Assembly: GCA_947493745.1 (NCBI GenBank)
Contig: CANLSM010000003.1
Span: 186,001 to 250,000, forward strand
Length of the DNA: 64,000 nucleotides
Direction of reading: 5' to 3'
Source: an uncultured Paracoccaceae bacterium
GTDB lineage: Bacteria; Pseudomonadota; Alphaproteobacteria; Rhodobacterales; Rhodobacteraceae
Positions 54,017 through 62,674 of this stretch are shown piece after piece; within the stretch, counting starts at the first letter, position 1, and the number at the start of each line of letters is the position of its first letter. Position numbers and translations under genes: made by a program. The notes under the pieces are model-generated. The model ran no database searches, was not told the origin of the DNA, and saw only the letters and a list, made by a program, of their open reading frames with translations.

Positions 54017-54445
54017 CTAGTGTGGCGGATTTCGTCCGCGCTGAATTTCCTGAATGCGTTCGGGCCATGTCGACTGGATATAGGCGAGGATATCCCGGAT
54101 CTCGTCATCGCTGATCTCGCCGGAAAACGCGGGCATTCCACTTTTGAAGCCGGTCACTCCACGTGCCGCCAATGCCTCGGCCCCGCCGAGTTTCGTGTAC
54201 TCGAAGAGCAGTGTGTTGTCATGGTGCCAGGTATGCCCGGTCTCGTCATGTGGGGGTGCGGGCAGAACGCCATTTTCATCGCGCGTGCGCCAGTTCGGCT
54301 GACCTTCAAGGTTGGCTCCGTGGCAGGTCGCGCATTGTTCGACGTACAAGGACCGCCCCTTGGCGAGATCTCTTTCGTCAAATTCGTGTGCCGCGCGGGC
54401 AGGCAGAGCAGTCAGGAGAACGAGCCCTATCGCTGCTGGTCTCAT
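54017..54445 (-). CDS. Exported monohaem cytochrome c
   Basis: The protein has 142 residues from ATG 54445, with a signal peptide (MRPAAIGLVLLTALPARAAH). It has a class I haem motif CATCH and a later distal Met (GFKSGMPAFSGEIS), plus AYIQSTWPE. It is coupled to the multicopper oxidase by an ATGA overlap, so it probably donates or accepts electrons for that enzyme in the periplasm. Confidence 0.85.
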   Translation of the reverse strand: MRPAAIGLVLLTALPARAAHEFDERDLAKGRSLYVEQCATCHGANLEGQPNWRTRDENGVLPAPPHDETGHTWHHDNTLLFEYTKLGGAEALAARGVTGFKSGMPAFSGEISDDEIRDILAYIQSTWPERIQEIQRGRNPPH

Positions 54446-55743
54446 ATCACCTCGACCCATGTCTTCATGCCCGAGGCCTGATGCCCGAGCATATGGCAAT
54501 GCAGCAACCACTTGCCCGGATTGTCAAAGACGGCAGCGATCTTCCGCAATGCACCGCGTTCGACCAGGGACGTGTCGCGCAAATCACCAGGCGAGCCGTC
54601 CTCGTCAAGCTCATGGAAATGATGCCCGTGCAGGTGAATGCCGTGCGCAAAACTGGTGTCGTTCATCAGATCGATGACCGCCGTTTCCCCTTTCCTGAAG
54701 GTGGCAAACGGCGTGTCGGAAAGACCGGACACTCCGTTGAACGCCCAGATGTCCTCGCCCGCGTGGCGACCGCCCATGGCACCTCCCTCCATCCGGAGCG
54801 ACAGGTTTTGGTCCGGTGTCGTACCGGGCATTGCAACACCGGGCGAGGGGAGGGCCATCACCTCGGACGTTGCCGGAGCCGGGTTCTTCCCGTCAATCTC
54901 AAGCGATCCCATATCATGGAACCCATCCTGCGTGACAAACAGGAAGTCCACCTGTGCCGTCACATCGCCGATGATGTCGATGCGCTGCGCCGGAGCAAGT
55001 TGGAAGTCTGTCAGATCGCGGGGCTTCTCAAGCGGCATGCCATCCAATGCCACCACCTTGGCGTCGAGGCCCTTGATGCGCACCGGGAAAATCCGCGCCG
55101 TTGCCGTGTTGATCAGTCTCAGACGAACCCGATCACCAAGCCGGACGCTGTCCTGCGACGGCAGGATCATGGCGAAGTTTCCAAGCCGTCCGGCATGGGA
55201 GAGGTCGTGCATGTTGCCAAAACCGCCCATCAGCGCACCGCTTTCGTCGAGCCGCCAATCGTCAAGTGTCACGGTGATGTCGGCATCTACCTCTGGCGGC
55301 TCGGCTTCCTCGACGATGAGTGGCCCATAGAGGCCTCTTGCCACCTGCTCCCATGACTGATGGTGTGAGTGATACCAATAGGTGCCTGCGTCGGGGACCG
55401 CAAAAGCGTAGTCGAAGCTCTCGCCCGGATGCACCAGAGGCTGGGTCAGCCCCGGCACTCCATCCATCGCGTTCTCAAGCCGGATGCCGTGCCAATGGAT
55501 GGACGATGGCTGGTCAGTGCCATTTTCGAAGCGAAGGGACAGCGTGTCGCCCTGGCGCACGCGCAACTCCGGCCCGGGTGACGATCCGTTGAAGCCCCAT
55601 AGCGCGGTCGCACTCTGCCCTTTCGGGAGCACCTGCAAGCGGACCGGCCCGGACCGCAGGATGCTTGGCGATCCGTTTGCCCAGCTTGGGATGGTCGCGG
55701 CGGCAGCGGAGCACAAAAAAGTTCGGCGCGTGAGTTTGATCAT
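54442..55743 (-). CDS. Exported multicopper oxidase
   Basis: The protein has 433 residues and starts with a Tat-type leader (MIKLTRRTFLCSAAAA). All four copper-binding segments are visible: SSIHWHGIRL, YWYHSHHQS, HGIHLHGHHF and HCHMLGHQASGM, the last with an axial Met. It oxidises Cu(I) or organic reductants with reduction of oxygen to water; a copper-tolerance role is typical for this type, but no copper pump or chaperone is adjacent. Coupling to cytochrome c suggests electron exchange with a respiratory chain. Confidence 0.9.
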   Translation of the reverse strand: MIKLTRRTFLCSAAAATIPSWANGSPSILRSGPVRLQVLPKGQSATALWGFNGSSPGPELRVRQGDTLSLRFENGTDQPSSIHWHGIRLENAMDGVPGLTQPLVHPGESFDYAFAVPDAGTYWYHSHHQSWEQVARGLYGPLIVEEAEPPEVDADITVTLDDWRLDESGALMGGFGNMHDLSHAGRLGNFAMILPSQDSVRLGDRVRLRLINTATARIFPVRIKGLDAKVVALDGMPLEKPRDLTDFQLAPAQRIDIIGDVTAQVDFLFVTQDGFHDMGSLEIDGKNPAPATSEVMALPSPGVAMPGTTPDQNLSLRMEGGAMGGRHAGEDIWAFNGVSGLSDTPFATFRKGETAVIDLMNDTSFAHGIHLHGHHFHELDEDGSPGDLRDTSLVERGALRKIAAVFDNPGKWLLHCHMLGHQASGMKTWVEVI

Positions 55744-55752
55744 GTGTTGGAC

Positions 55753-55899
55753 CTATTCGCGATAGACTCTGTGACAAGCATCTCCGAGCCATTTCATTGC
55801 CTCGGGCAGATCGCATTCAGCGAGGGTCGTCACAAACAGGTCCAGCGTCAAGGTTTCCTGACGCTCGGACTTCGCGATGACGTCCTGAAGTCGCGTCAA
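55753..55899 (-). CDS. Very small protein upstream of the multicopper oxidase
   Basis: An open frame of 48 codons from TTG 55899 gives TRLQDVIAKSERQETLTLDL, then VTTLAECDLPEAMKWLGDAC and a short tail; this looks protein-like. An ATG with GGAGG upstream lies nearby in another frame (55910) and would join it if one T of a T3 run were removed, so a frameshift is possible. It ends 9 bp before the oxidase ATG. A member of the oxidase operon, if real. Confidence 0.35.
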   Translation of the reverse strand: MTRLQDVIAKSERQETLTLDLFVTTLAECDLPEAMKWLGDACHRVYRE

Positions 55900-56030
55900 A
55901 TCGCGACATCTGCCTCCGATTTCGGATCATCCTCTTCGGCCTCGACCACGGCCGGTGTCTCGTCGGCGCGCTTCGCAATGGCCGCTGCAGCCGACCTTGC
56001 CTTCTCGCCGCCGAAGGCAACGGCCCCGGT
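55896..56030 (-). other. In-frame open remnant after the citrate synthase stop
   Basis: Directly after the citrate synthase TGA the same frame stays open for 44 codons (VAFGGEKARSAAAAIAKRAD, then an acidic tail ending SEADVAI) without a start codon. It looks like the C-terminal end of a lost gene or a former extension. It is charged and Ala-rich; no family was recognised. Confidence 0.35.
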
Positions 56031-57164
56031 TCACCGATCCTCCATCGCGACATAGTCCCGTGGCTCTGATCCGTTGTAGAGTGTCAGCGGGCGGATCAGG
56101 ATGTTGGTGCGATGCTGCTCGATGCACTGGATCAGCCAACCCGGCACGCGGCCTATGGCGAAGATCGGCACATAGAGGTCCATCGGAATTCCGTGAAGCT
56201 GGTAGATCGCACCCGAGTAGAAATCGACATTCACATTAAGGCCGTGGCGGGCATAGGGCTTCATGGCCTCGACGACGGCCTGCAGGATCTCGAACCATTG
56301 CGGCTGGCCCATCTCGGCACCAAGCTTGGCCACACCGTCGCGCATGTGACGCGCGCGCGGGTCCTCGGCGCGGTAGACCCGGTGACCAAAGCCGGTGACC
56401 GCCTCGCGATTACCGCGCTTGGCCTTCACATAAGCGGCCGCATTCTCGGGCGTGCCGATCTCCTCCACCATCTTCATGACGTCTTCGGCAGCACCACCAT
56501 GGGCGGGGCCTGCAAGGGTGGAGAGGGCGGTGACGCAGGCGCCGTGGAAATTGGCCTCGGTCCCGACGGTGACGCGGGCCGCGAAGCTCGACGCATTCGA
56601 GCCGTGTTCCGCATGCAAGATGAAGTCGACATCAGAGAGCCGTGCGGCATCCTCGGACGGCTTCTCGCCCTTCAGCATCCACAGCCAGTTGGCCGCATGC
56701 CCGAGCGCGGGGTCAGCGGTAACCGGCTCGCTGCCATTTCGGATATGCTCATGGGCGGCGATGATCATCGGCACCTGCGAGGTCAGGCGCAGACCGTTTC
56801 GCAAAAAACCCTCCTCGGAGGCATCACTGCTTGACGGCTCCAGCGCGGCCAGTGCGGAAACACAGGTCCTGAGCACATCCATCGGATGCCCGTCCTTGAG
56901 GCGCCCGATGATATCGTAGATCGCACCGGGCAGTTCGCGGCCCGCTTTCAGCGTTTGATCGAAGGCGGCGAGTTCCGCCGCATCGGGCAACTCGCCATGG
57001 ATCAGCAGATAGGCGGTCTCCTCGAAAGTGGAGCGCGTCGCGAGGTCATGGATCGAATATCCGCGATAGCTGAGCTCGCCCTTGGCACCGTCGATGTGAC
57101 TGACGCCCGAGCGCTCGAAATAAACGCCCTTGAGGCCCCGGTTGATGCGGATATCTTCACTCAT
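56031..57164 (-). CDS. Citrate synthase (type II, possibly 2-methylcitrate-type)
   Basis: The protein has 377 residues from ATG 57164 with GGAGA upstream. Catalytic residues fall in HAEHGSNASSF, GPAHGGAAEDV, GFGHRVYR and NVDFYSG (Asp). The short length and ELSYRGYSIHDLA match the citrate/2-methylcitrate synthases of bacteria. It condenses acetyl-CoA (or propionyl-CoA) with oxaloacetate. It is divergent from pta, so acetyl-CoA formed by sulfonate catabolism could enter the TCA cycle. Whether it is the main housekeeping enzyme is unclear. Confidence 0.85.
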   Translation of the reverse strand: MSEDIRINRGLKGVYFERSGVSHIDGAKGELSYRGYSIHDLATRSTFEETAYLLIHGELPDAAELAAFDQTLKAGRELPGAIYDIIGRLKDGHPMDVLRTCVSALAALEPSSSDASEEGFLRNGLRLTSQVPMIIAAHEHIRNGSEPVTADPALGHAANWLWMLKGEKPSEDAARLSDVDFILHAEHGSNASSFAARVTVGTEANFHGACVTALSTLAGPAHGGAAEDVMKMVEEIGTPENAAAYVKAKRGNREAVTGFGHRVYRAEDPRARHMRDGVAKLGAEMGQPQWFEILQAVVEAMKPYARHGLNVNVDFYSGAIYQLHGIPMDLYVPIFAIGRVPGWLIQCIEQHRTNILIRPLTLYNGSEPRDYVAMEDR

Positions 57165-57230
57165 GACGCAGTCTCCTTGCATGTCCTTGCCCCAAACAAT
57201 ACCGTCGCGCCGGAAATTGAAAGGTGGCGT

Positions 57231-58151
57231 ATGTCTGTTCTTGATCTGGCCCGTGCGCGGGTTCGCGAAACGCCGGGTGCGGTGATTTTTGCAGAGGGCG
57301 ATGATGCCCGCGTGCGTGATGCCGTGGCACCTCTGGCCGAGGCCGGTGTACGTGTCATGGTGCTGGGAACCGACACGCTGCCCGAGGGGGCGGTGCCGAT
57401 CCCCGAGATTGTCGATGATGCACTTGTTGCGGCCATTCTGGTGGCGCGGCCCGGTATGAAACCGACAATGGCGGCGCGGATGCTCAGGAAGCCGCTCTTT
57501 CGCGCCGGAGCCCTGGTCGCGATCGGTGCGGCAGACGCGATGGTTGCAGGCGTTGCCAATCCGACCCGCCGGGTGATCGAGGCCGCGTCGCTGACCATTG
57601 GGCTGGCTGACGGGGTCGCCCTGCCGTCCAGCTTTTTCGTGATGGAGAAGGCTGGTGAGACGCCTCTGGTCTTTGCCGATTGCGCGGTCAACGTCGCGCC
57701 GGAAGCGGCGCAACTGGCTGATATAGCGGTGACGACGGCCCGTTCGGCCAAGGCGCTTCTGCGCGAGGCGAGGACAGCATTTCTGTCCTTCTCCACCCAT
57801 AAATCAGGCGCCGGGGCGTCTGTCGATCTGGTCAGTGAGGCGCGGGTTCTGGCAGGCGATGCCGCCCCTGATCTGATCTTTGACGGACCGCTCCAGGCCG
57901 ATGCTGCATTGAATGCGGGGATCGCGGCGAAAAAAGGCGTCGAAAGCGATGTCGCGGGATCAGCGAATGTCCTGATCTTCCCCGACCTTGATGCGGGCAA
58001 CATCGCGTACAAGCTGGTGCAGGAGTTGGGTGGCAGGCAGGCGCTCGGCCCCTTCCTGCAGGGTTTTGCCAAACCGGTCTGCGATTTCAGCCGGGGTGCG
58101 GGCGTGGACGATATCGTCGGGGCCACATTGATCACGCTGGCCATGCGTTGA
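57231..58151 (+). CDS. pta: Phosphate acetyltransferase (short Pta)
   Basis: The protein has 306 residues from ATG 57231 with AAAGGTGG upstream; the frame is open further back but that part overlaps citrate synthase on the other strand. Motifs are IFAEGDDARV, ADAMVAGV, LIFDGPLQADAA and NVLIFPDLDAGNIAYKLVQ. It interconverts acetyl phosphate and acetyl-CoA; in sulfonate users it takes the acetyl phosphate produced by Xsc. It is on the strand opposite to the tau/xsc/ackA genes and divergent from citrate synthase. Confidence 0.92.
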   Translation: MSVLDLARARVRETPGAVIFAEGDDARVRDAVAPLAEAGVRVMVLGTDTLPEGAVPIPEIVDDALVAAILVARPGMKPTMAARMLRKPLFRAGALVAIGAADAMVAGVANPTRRVIEAASLTIGLADGVALPSSFFVMEKAGETPLVFADCAVNVAPEAAQLADIAVTTARSAKALLREARTAFLSFSTHKSGAGASVDLVSEARVLAGDAAPDLIFDGPLQADAALNAGIAAKKGVESDVAGSANVLIFPDLDAGNIAYKLVQELGGRQALGPFLQGFAKPVCDFSRGAGVDDIVGATLITLAMR

Positions 58152-58158
58152 AGGCGCA

Positions 58159-59334
58159 TTACTGAACCTCTTCCGACATCAGACGGAGGGCGTCCTCGGC
58201 GATCATCCGTTCTTCTTCCGCCGGGATCACCCAGACGCCGACTTTGGACGAGGCCGCATGCAGCCGTTTGCGTCCCTTGTGGTTCGCATCCGGGTCCATG
58301 ACCACACCCATCCAGCCGAGTTGCTGAAGGACGCGGGCACGCACGCCAAGCGCGTTCTCGCCAATGCCTCCTGTGAACGCGATGGCATCGACCCCGCCCA
58401 TGGCGGCAACCAGCGACCCCGCATGCCGTGCGGACCAGTAGCAGAAGTGATCGACGGCAAAGGCCGACGCGGCGGATGTGTCCATCATCAGGCGGCGCAT
58501 GTCCGACTTGCCACCCGAAAGTCCGAGAAGCCCGGACTGGTTGTTCAGAAGCGATTTGGTCTCGTCCAGGCCATGCAGCTCCACCAGTCGCAGCACCGCA
58601 TTCGCATCGATCCCGCCGCAGCGCGTGCCCATGGTCAGCCCGTCAATCGGAGAATAGCCCATCGTGGTGGCCACCGACTTGCCGCCCTTGATCGCACAAA
58701 GGCTGGCACCGTTGCCAAGGTGGAAGGCCAGCAGGCGGTCAGGCAGCGGCTCTTTCGAGACCTCGGGCAGGCGTTTGACCAGCGAGGCATAGGACAGTCC
58801 GTGAAACCCGTAGCGCCGTATGCCTTTGGTCTGATCGCTCTTGGGGATCGCGTATTGCGTCGCCACGTCCGGGTTGGTGGCATGAAAGGAGGTGTCAAAG
58901 CTCGCGAATTGCCGCAGATCGGGCGCGGCCTTCGCCACGGCGCGGATTGCGGCAAGGTTGTGCGGGTTGTGCAGTGGGGCCAGCGGCGTACAGCTTTCGA
59001 TGCGGGCCAGAACCCGGTCGGTGATCTCCACCGGCTCGGTCAGAGCCGCCCCGCCATGCACAACCCGGTGGGCGGCGGCATTCAGGCCCCAGATGCTGAC
59101 GCCGCGCCCGCGCAGGCCGCTCAGGATGCGCTCGATTGCGACCCCGTGGTCCGGGATCGTTTCTTGCGTCGTACTGGCCCCAATCGTCACCGTGGAAGCG
59201 CCGCCGATCTCGCTCACGACACCGGTCAGCACGGCCTGACGCCCACCCTCAAAGACCGCAAACTTGATCGATGAGGAGCCGGCGTTCAGGACAAGGATCA
59301 GCTCCTCTGACTTTGCTGACGCAGCCTTGGCCAC
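58159..59334 (-). CDS. ackA: Acetate kinase
   Basis: The protein has 391 residues from GTG 59334, one base after the xsc stop; the frame is open further upstream but lies within xsc. Family motifs are LVLNAGSSSIKFAVFEGG, HRVVHGG, FHLGNGASLCAI, YSPIDGLTMGTRCGGID and AFTGGIGENA. It converts acetyl phosphate and ADP to acetate and ATP, giving an energy-yielding exit next to Pta for the Xsc product. Confidence 0.94.
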   Translation of the reverse strand: MAKAASAKSEELILVLNAGSSSIKFAVFEGGRQAVLTGVVSEIGGASTVTIGASTTQETIPDHGVAIERILSGLRGRGVSIWGLNAAAHRVVHGGAALTEPVEITDRVLARIESCTPLAPLHNPHNLAAIRAVAKAAPDLRQFASFDTSFHATNPDVATQYAIPKSDQTKGIRRYGFHGLSYASLVKRLPEVSKEPLPDRLLAFHLGNGASLCAIKGGKSVATTMGYSPIDGLTMGTRCGGIDANAVLRLVELHGLDETKSLLNNQSGLLGLSGGKSDMRRLMMDTSAASAFAVDHFCYWSARHAGSLVAAMGGVDAIAFTGGIGENALGVRARVLQQLGWMGVVMDPDANHKGRKRLHAASSKVGVWVIPAEEERMIAEDALRLMSEEVQ

Positions 59335-59335
59335 G

Positions 59336-61117
59336 TCAGGCGATCTGCTGGGGTTGCATGTCCTCGGCTGAGATATTGGCAATCCGCACTGGCTTCTTCA
59401 TTGCGTCGCGGCGGAACGGCTCGCCCAGTTCCTGGTTGAGCACAACCTCGAGGAACGTCGTCACGCCGTTTTCCATCTGATCCTTGATCGCCGTGCGCAG
59501 AGCGTCCGTGAGCTGATCCATCGAGGTGACCTGCACGCCCTTCAGCCCGCAACCCTCCGCGATCTTGGCGTATTCCACACCAAGGTTCAGTTCGGTCCCG
59601 ACGAAATTGTCATCGAACCAGAGCGTCGTGTTGCGCTTCTCGGCACCCCACTGGTAGTTGCGGAAGATCACCATGGTGATCGGCGGCCAGTCATTGCGGC
59701 CACAGGCCGTCATTTCGTTCATCGAGATACCGAAGGCACCGTCACCGGCAAAGCCGATCACCGGCACATCCGGACAACCGATCTTGGCACCGAGGATTGC
59801 AGGAAAGCCGTAGCCACAGGGGCCGAAGAGACCGGGCGCGAGATACTTCCGGCCTTCCTCAAAGGTCGGGTAAGCGTTGCCGATGGCGCAGTTGTTGCCG
59901 ATATCGCTGGAGATGATCGCGTCCTTCGGCATCGCAGATTGGATTGCACGCCAGGCCATGCGCGGGCTCATCCGCTCTGGCTCGCGGTCACGCGCGCGCT
60001 CGTTCCAGCTGGTGCCGGGATCGTCATCCTCGTGATCCATGGACGAGAGCTGCTGCAGCCAGCGCGACTTGGTCTGCGCGACCAGTTCTTTGCGCTCCTT
60101 GCGGGCCGCGTCGCCAGCGGTGTCGCTCAGGTTTTCCAGAAGCTGCTCGGCAACCATCTTGGCATCGCCCTGAATGGCGACATCGACCTTCTTGGTCAGC
60201 CCGATCCGGTCGGAGTTAATCTCGACCTGAATGATCTTGGCATCCTTCGGCCAGTAATCGATGCCATAGCCGGGCAGGGTGGAGAACGGGTTGAGACGTG
60301 TGCCGAGCGCCAGTACGACGTCGGCCTTGGAGATCAGCTCCATCGCTGCCTTTGAGCCGTTATAGCCCAGCGGACCACACGACAGCGGGTGCGAGCCGGG
60401 GAAGGCGTCATTGTGCTGATAGCCACAGCAGACCGGCGCATCCAGCGCCTCGGCCAGTTGCCGCGAGGCGTCGATGGCGTCCGCCAGAACCACGCCGGCA
60501 CCGTTCAGGATTACGGGGAACTTCGCCTCCGACAGAAGGGCGGCGGCGCGGGAGATCGCGTCACGCCCGCCGGAGGGCCGCTCAAGGCGCACGATCTGTG
60601 GCAGTTCGATATCAACCACCTGCGTCCAGTAGTCGCGCGGGATGTTGATCTGGGCAGGGGCCGAGCCGCGCCATGCCTTCTCGATCACCCGGTTGAGAAC
60701 CTCGGCGATACGCGACGGGTCGCGGACCTCTTCCTGGTAGCAGACCATATCCTTGAACAGCGCCATCTGCTCGACTTCCTGGAAGCCGCCCTGACCGATG
60801 GTCTTGTTGGCGGCCTGAGGGGTGACCAGCAGAAGCGGAGTATGGTTCCAATAGGCCGTCTTGATTGGGGTTACGAAATTGGTGATGCCGGGGCCGTTCT
60901 GGGCGATTGCCATCGACATCTTGCCAGAGGCGCGGGTGTAGCCGTCCGCAGTCATGCCCGCATTGCACTCATGGGCGCAATCCCAGAACTTGATACCCGC
61001 CATGGGGAAGAGATCGGAGATCGGCATCATGGCCGAGCCGATGATCCCGAACGCATGCGCAATACCGTGCATCTGCAGGGTTTTGACAAAGGCTTCCTCG
61101 GTCGTCATCTGTGTCAT
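59336..61117 (-). CDS. xsc: Sulfoacetaldehyde acetyltransferase Xsc
   Basis: The protein has 593 residues from ATG 61117 with GGAGAA upstream. It is a thiamine-diphosphate enzyme: N-terminal FGIIGSAMMPISDLFP, CAHECNAGMTADGYTRASG, QNGPGITNF, and the C-terminal cofactor motif GFAGDGAFGISMNEM. In the presence of phosphate it splits sulfoacetaldehyde to sulfite and acetyl phosphate, the key desulfonating step of taurine and related breakdown. ackA follows at once; pta is further on. tauABC lie upstream on the same strand. Confidence 0.95.
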   Translation of the reverse strand: MTQMTTEEAFVKTLQMHGIAHAFGIIGSAMMPISDLFPMAGIKFWDCAHECNAGMTADGYTRASGKMSMAIAQNGPGITNFVTPIKTAYWNHTPLLLVTPQAANKTIGQGGFQEVEQMALFKDMVCYQEEVRDPSRIAEVLNRVIEKAWRGSAPAQINIPRDYWTQVVDIELPQIVRLERPSGGRDAISRAAALLSEAKFPVILNGAGVVLADAIDASRQLAEALDAPVCCGYQHNDAFPGSHPLSCGPLGYNGSKAAMELISKADVVLALGTRLNPFSTLPGYGIDYWPKDAKIIQVEINSDRIGLTKKVDVAIQGDAKMVAEQLLENLSDTAGDAARKERKELVAQTKSRWLQQLSSMDHEDDDPGTSWNERARDREPERMSPRMAWRAIQSAMPKDAIISSDIGNNCAIGNAYPTFEEGRKYLAPGLFGPCGYGFPAILGAKIGCPDVPVIGFAGDGAFGISMNEMTACGRNDWPPITMVIFRNYQWGAEKRNTTLWFDDNFVGTELNLGVEYAKIAEGCGLKGVQVTSMDQLTDALRTAIKDQMENGVTTFLEVVLNQELGEPFRRDAMKKPVRIANISAEDMQPQQIA

Positions 61118-61261
61118 GAAGGTTCTCCAACGTGTTGGCCGGGTCCGGCGGGTTCCCATGCGTTCTCGGGGATGCGAAGGGGCTTTCTTAGGGCCAGTTC
61201 TCCACAACGATAATGCCAATCAGGCCGAGATCGCCTCAGATTTGGACAATATAAGAAAAAA

Positions 61262-61280
61262 ATGAGACCATTGATCTCAT
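61262..61280. promoter_or_regulatory. Inverted repeat upstream of xsc
   Basis: ATGAGACCATTGATCTCAT has perfect ATGAGA/TCTCAT arms around a 7-base centre, 145 bp before the xsc ATG in the gap after tauC. It may bind a regulator such as TauR or LysR-type proteins, which is inferred only from position. An adjacent TTTGGACAATATAA stretch loosely resembles the CTGGACTTAA boxes reported for TauR. Confidence 0.4.
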
Positions 61281-61350
61281 AATTGGGCGTATCCTAGCCA
61301 GAATTGACCGGAATGCCAATACTGCTGTGGTCATGTGCTCAAAAAGCGGA

Positions 61351-61373
61351 TGCCCCGCCTTGTGAGCGGGGCA
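61351..61373 (-). terminator. Terminator after tauC
   Basis: On the minus strand TGCCCCGC pairs with GCGGGGCA across a 7-base loop, followed by TCCGCTTTTT. It lies 33 bp beyond the tauC stop and separates the transporter genes from xsc-ackA. Confidence 0.75.
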
Positions 61374-61405
61374 TCAGGATTGTCTTTCAGCGGCGCAAGG
61401 CCTGG

Positions 61406-62671
61406 TCAACCGCGGCCTTTCCAGGGCACCAGCCAGCGTTCGGCCTGACGCATCAGGATGTCGATGCCATAGCCGATGATCCCGATCAGGATGATCCCCA
61501 TGATCACGATGTCGGTCAGCTGGAATTTCGAGGCGGCAATGATCATCTGGCCTGCCCCTTTTTGTGCGGCCACAAGCTCTGCTGCCACAACCGTACCCCA
61601 GCAGACCCCCATGGCAACGCGCGCGCCGGTGAAAATCTCTGGCAGGGCATTGGGGAAGATCACCTTGGTGAGCAATTGCCGACGCGAGGCTCCCAGTGAA
61701 TAGGCCGCATGCACCTTGGAGATATTGACCCCCGATACACCGGCTCTTGCGGCGATGGTCATGATCCACAAGGCGGCCAGGAAAAGCAGGATGATCTTTG
61801 CCTTCTCGCCGATCCCGAACCAGATGATGATCAGCGGGATCAGTGCAAGCGGCGGGACAGGGCGCATGAATTCCACAATCGGGTCGAACCAGCCGCGGAC
61901 CCACGAGTTCAGGCCCATGGCAAAGCCCAGCGGAATGCCGATCAGCGCCCCGAAGAAGAAGCCCGAAAGGACACGGATCAGCGACCATCCAAGGTTCTCG
62001 GCCAGCGTGATGTTCTGATAGCCGTCGCGGGAAATCTCGATCAGACGCTGCACCACTGCCTCGGGGGAGGGGAGCCAGATCGGCTCCATCTGCAGCCCCT
62101 TGTTCGGAGCGAATGAAAGTGTGCCCTTGGCGGTCATCGAGACCCGGCCGTCGGCCAGCTTCAGGAATTCGCCGGGCGCTATAGGATTGCCGTCCACGGC
62201 CGTGATCTCATAGGCGTCCTCCCGTCCGCCTTCGTCATTGTTTTTGACGCGGATAAGTTTGGACCGCCATGCGCCCAGAGCGGCGGCATCGTTCTTTGCA
62301 AAGCCATCGCCCTCGTCGATCTCGGGCGGTGCCTCCGACTCGCCAACGTTCTGGACGTTGACAAAGACCGTCGCCTCATCGGTCTCGCCGGCGGCATTCT
62401 TGGCTGTGTAGGTGAAGGACGTTTGCCCGATGAAGGGGCCGGGCACGTGGATCGGCGTGATGACCGATCCCGTGAACGCGCCCCAGATCAGAAAGATCAC
62501 AGCGACCGAGATGATCGAGGCGGGGCGGTTCGCGGTGATCGCACTCTCGTCGCCGAAGGTCACCGTCTTGCGGTTGTTGAAGCTGTCGGTTTTCTCGCGC
62601 GAGGCTGACCATTTGGCCCAGGCAAACCATGCGAGGGCGAAGATGACGACGTAAATCAGAAAAATCAGCAT
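61406..62671 (-). CDS. tauC: Taurine-type ABC transporter permease with periplasmic N-terminal insert
   Basis: The protein has 421 residues; ordinary TauC/SsuC have about 250-280. The C-terminal BPD_transp_1 domain begins near residue 220 and carries AAYSLGASRRQLLTKVIFPN (the EAA loop that contacts TauB). The extra N-terminus has two membrane helices (about 1-20 and 51-72) and between 73 and 200 a beta-rich periplasmic part with FIGQTSFTYTAKNAAGE and VFVNVQNVGE, resembling an Ig/cadherin-like fold. It forms the membrane channel for a sulfonate. tauB lies 3 bp upstream. Confidence 0.9.
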   Translation of the reverse strand: MLIFLIYVVIFALAWFAWAKWSASREKTDSFNNRKTVTFGDESAITANRPASIISVAVIFLIWGAFTGSVITPIHVPGPFIGQTSFTYTAKNAAGETDEATVFVNVQNVGESEAPPEIDEGDGFAKNDAAALGAWRSKLIRVKNNDEGGREDAYEITAVDGNPIAPGEFLKLADGRVSMTAKGTLSFAPNKGLQMEPIWLPSPEAVVQRLIEISRDGYQNITLAENLGWSLIRVLSGFFFGALIGIPLGFAMGLNSWVRGWFDPIVEFMRPVPPLALIPLIIIWFGIGEKAKIILLFLAALWIMTIAARAGVSGVNISKVHAAYSLGASRRQLLTKVIFPNALPEIFTGARVAMGVCWGTVVAAELVAAQKGAGQMIIAASKFQLTDIVIMGIILIGIIGYGIDILMRQAERWLVPWKGRG

Positions 62672-62674
62672 GTC

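Noticed and set aside
54163-55356. 397-codon plus-strand frame opposite the multicopper oxidase
   Set aside because: Antisense to a gene with all four copper motifs.
57161-58159. 332-codon minus-strand frame opposite pta
   Set aside because: Ser/Ala/Thr-rich antisense reading of phosphate acetyltransferase.
58258-59274. 338-codon plus-strand frame opposite ackA
   Set aside because: Antisense shadow of acetate kinase.
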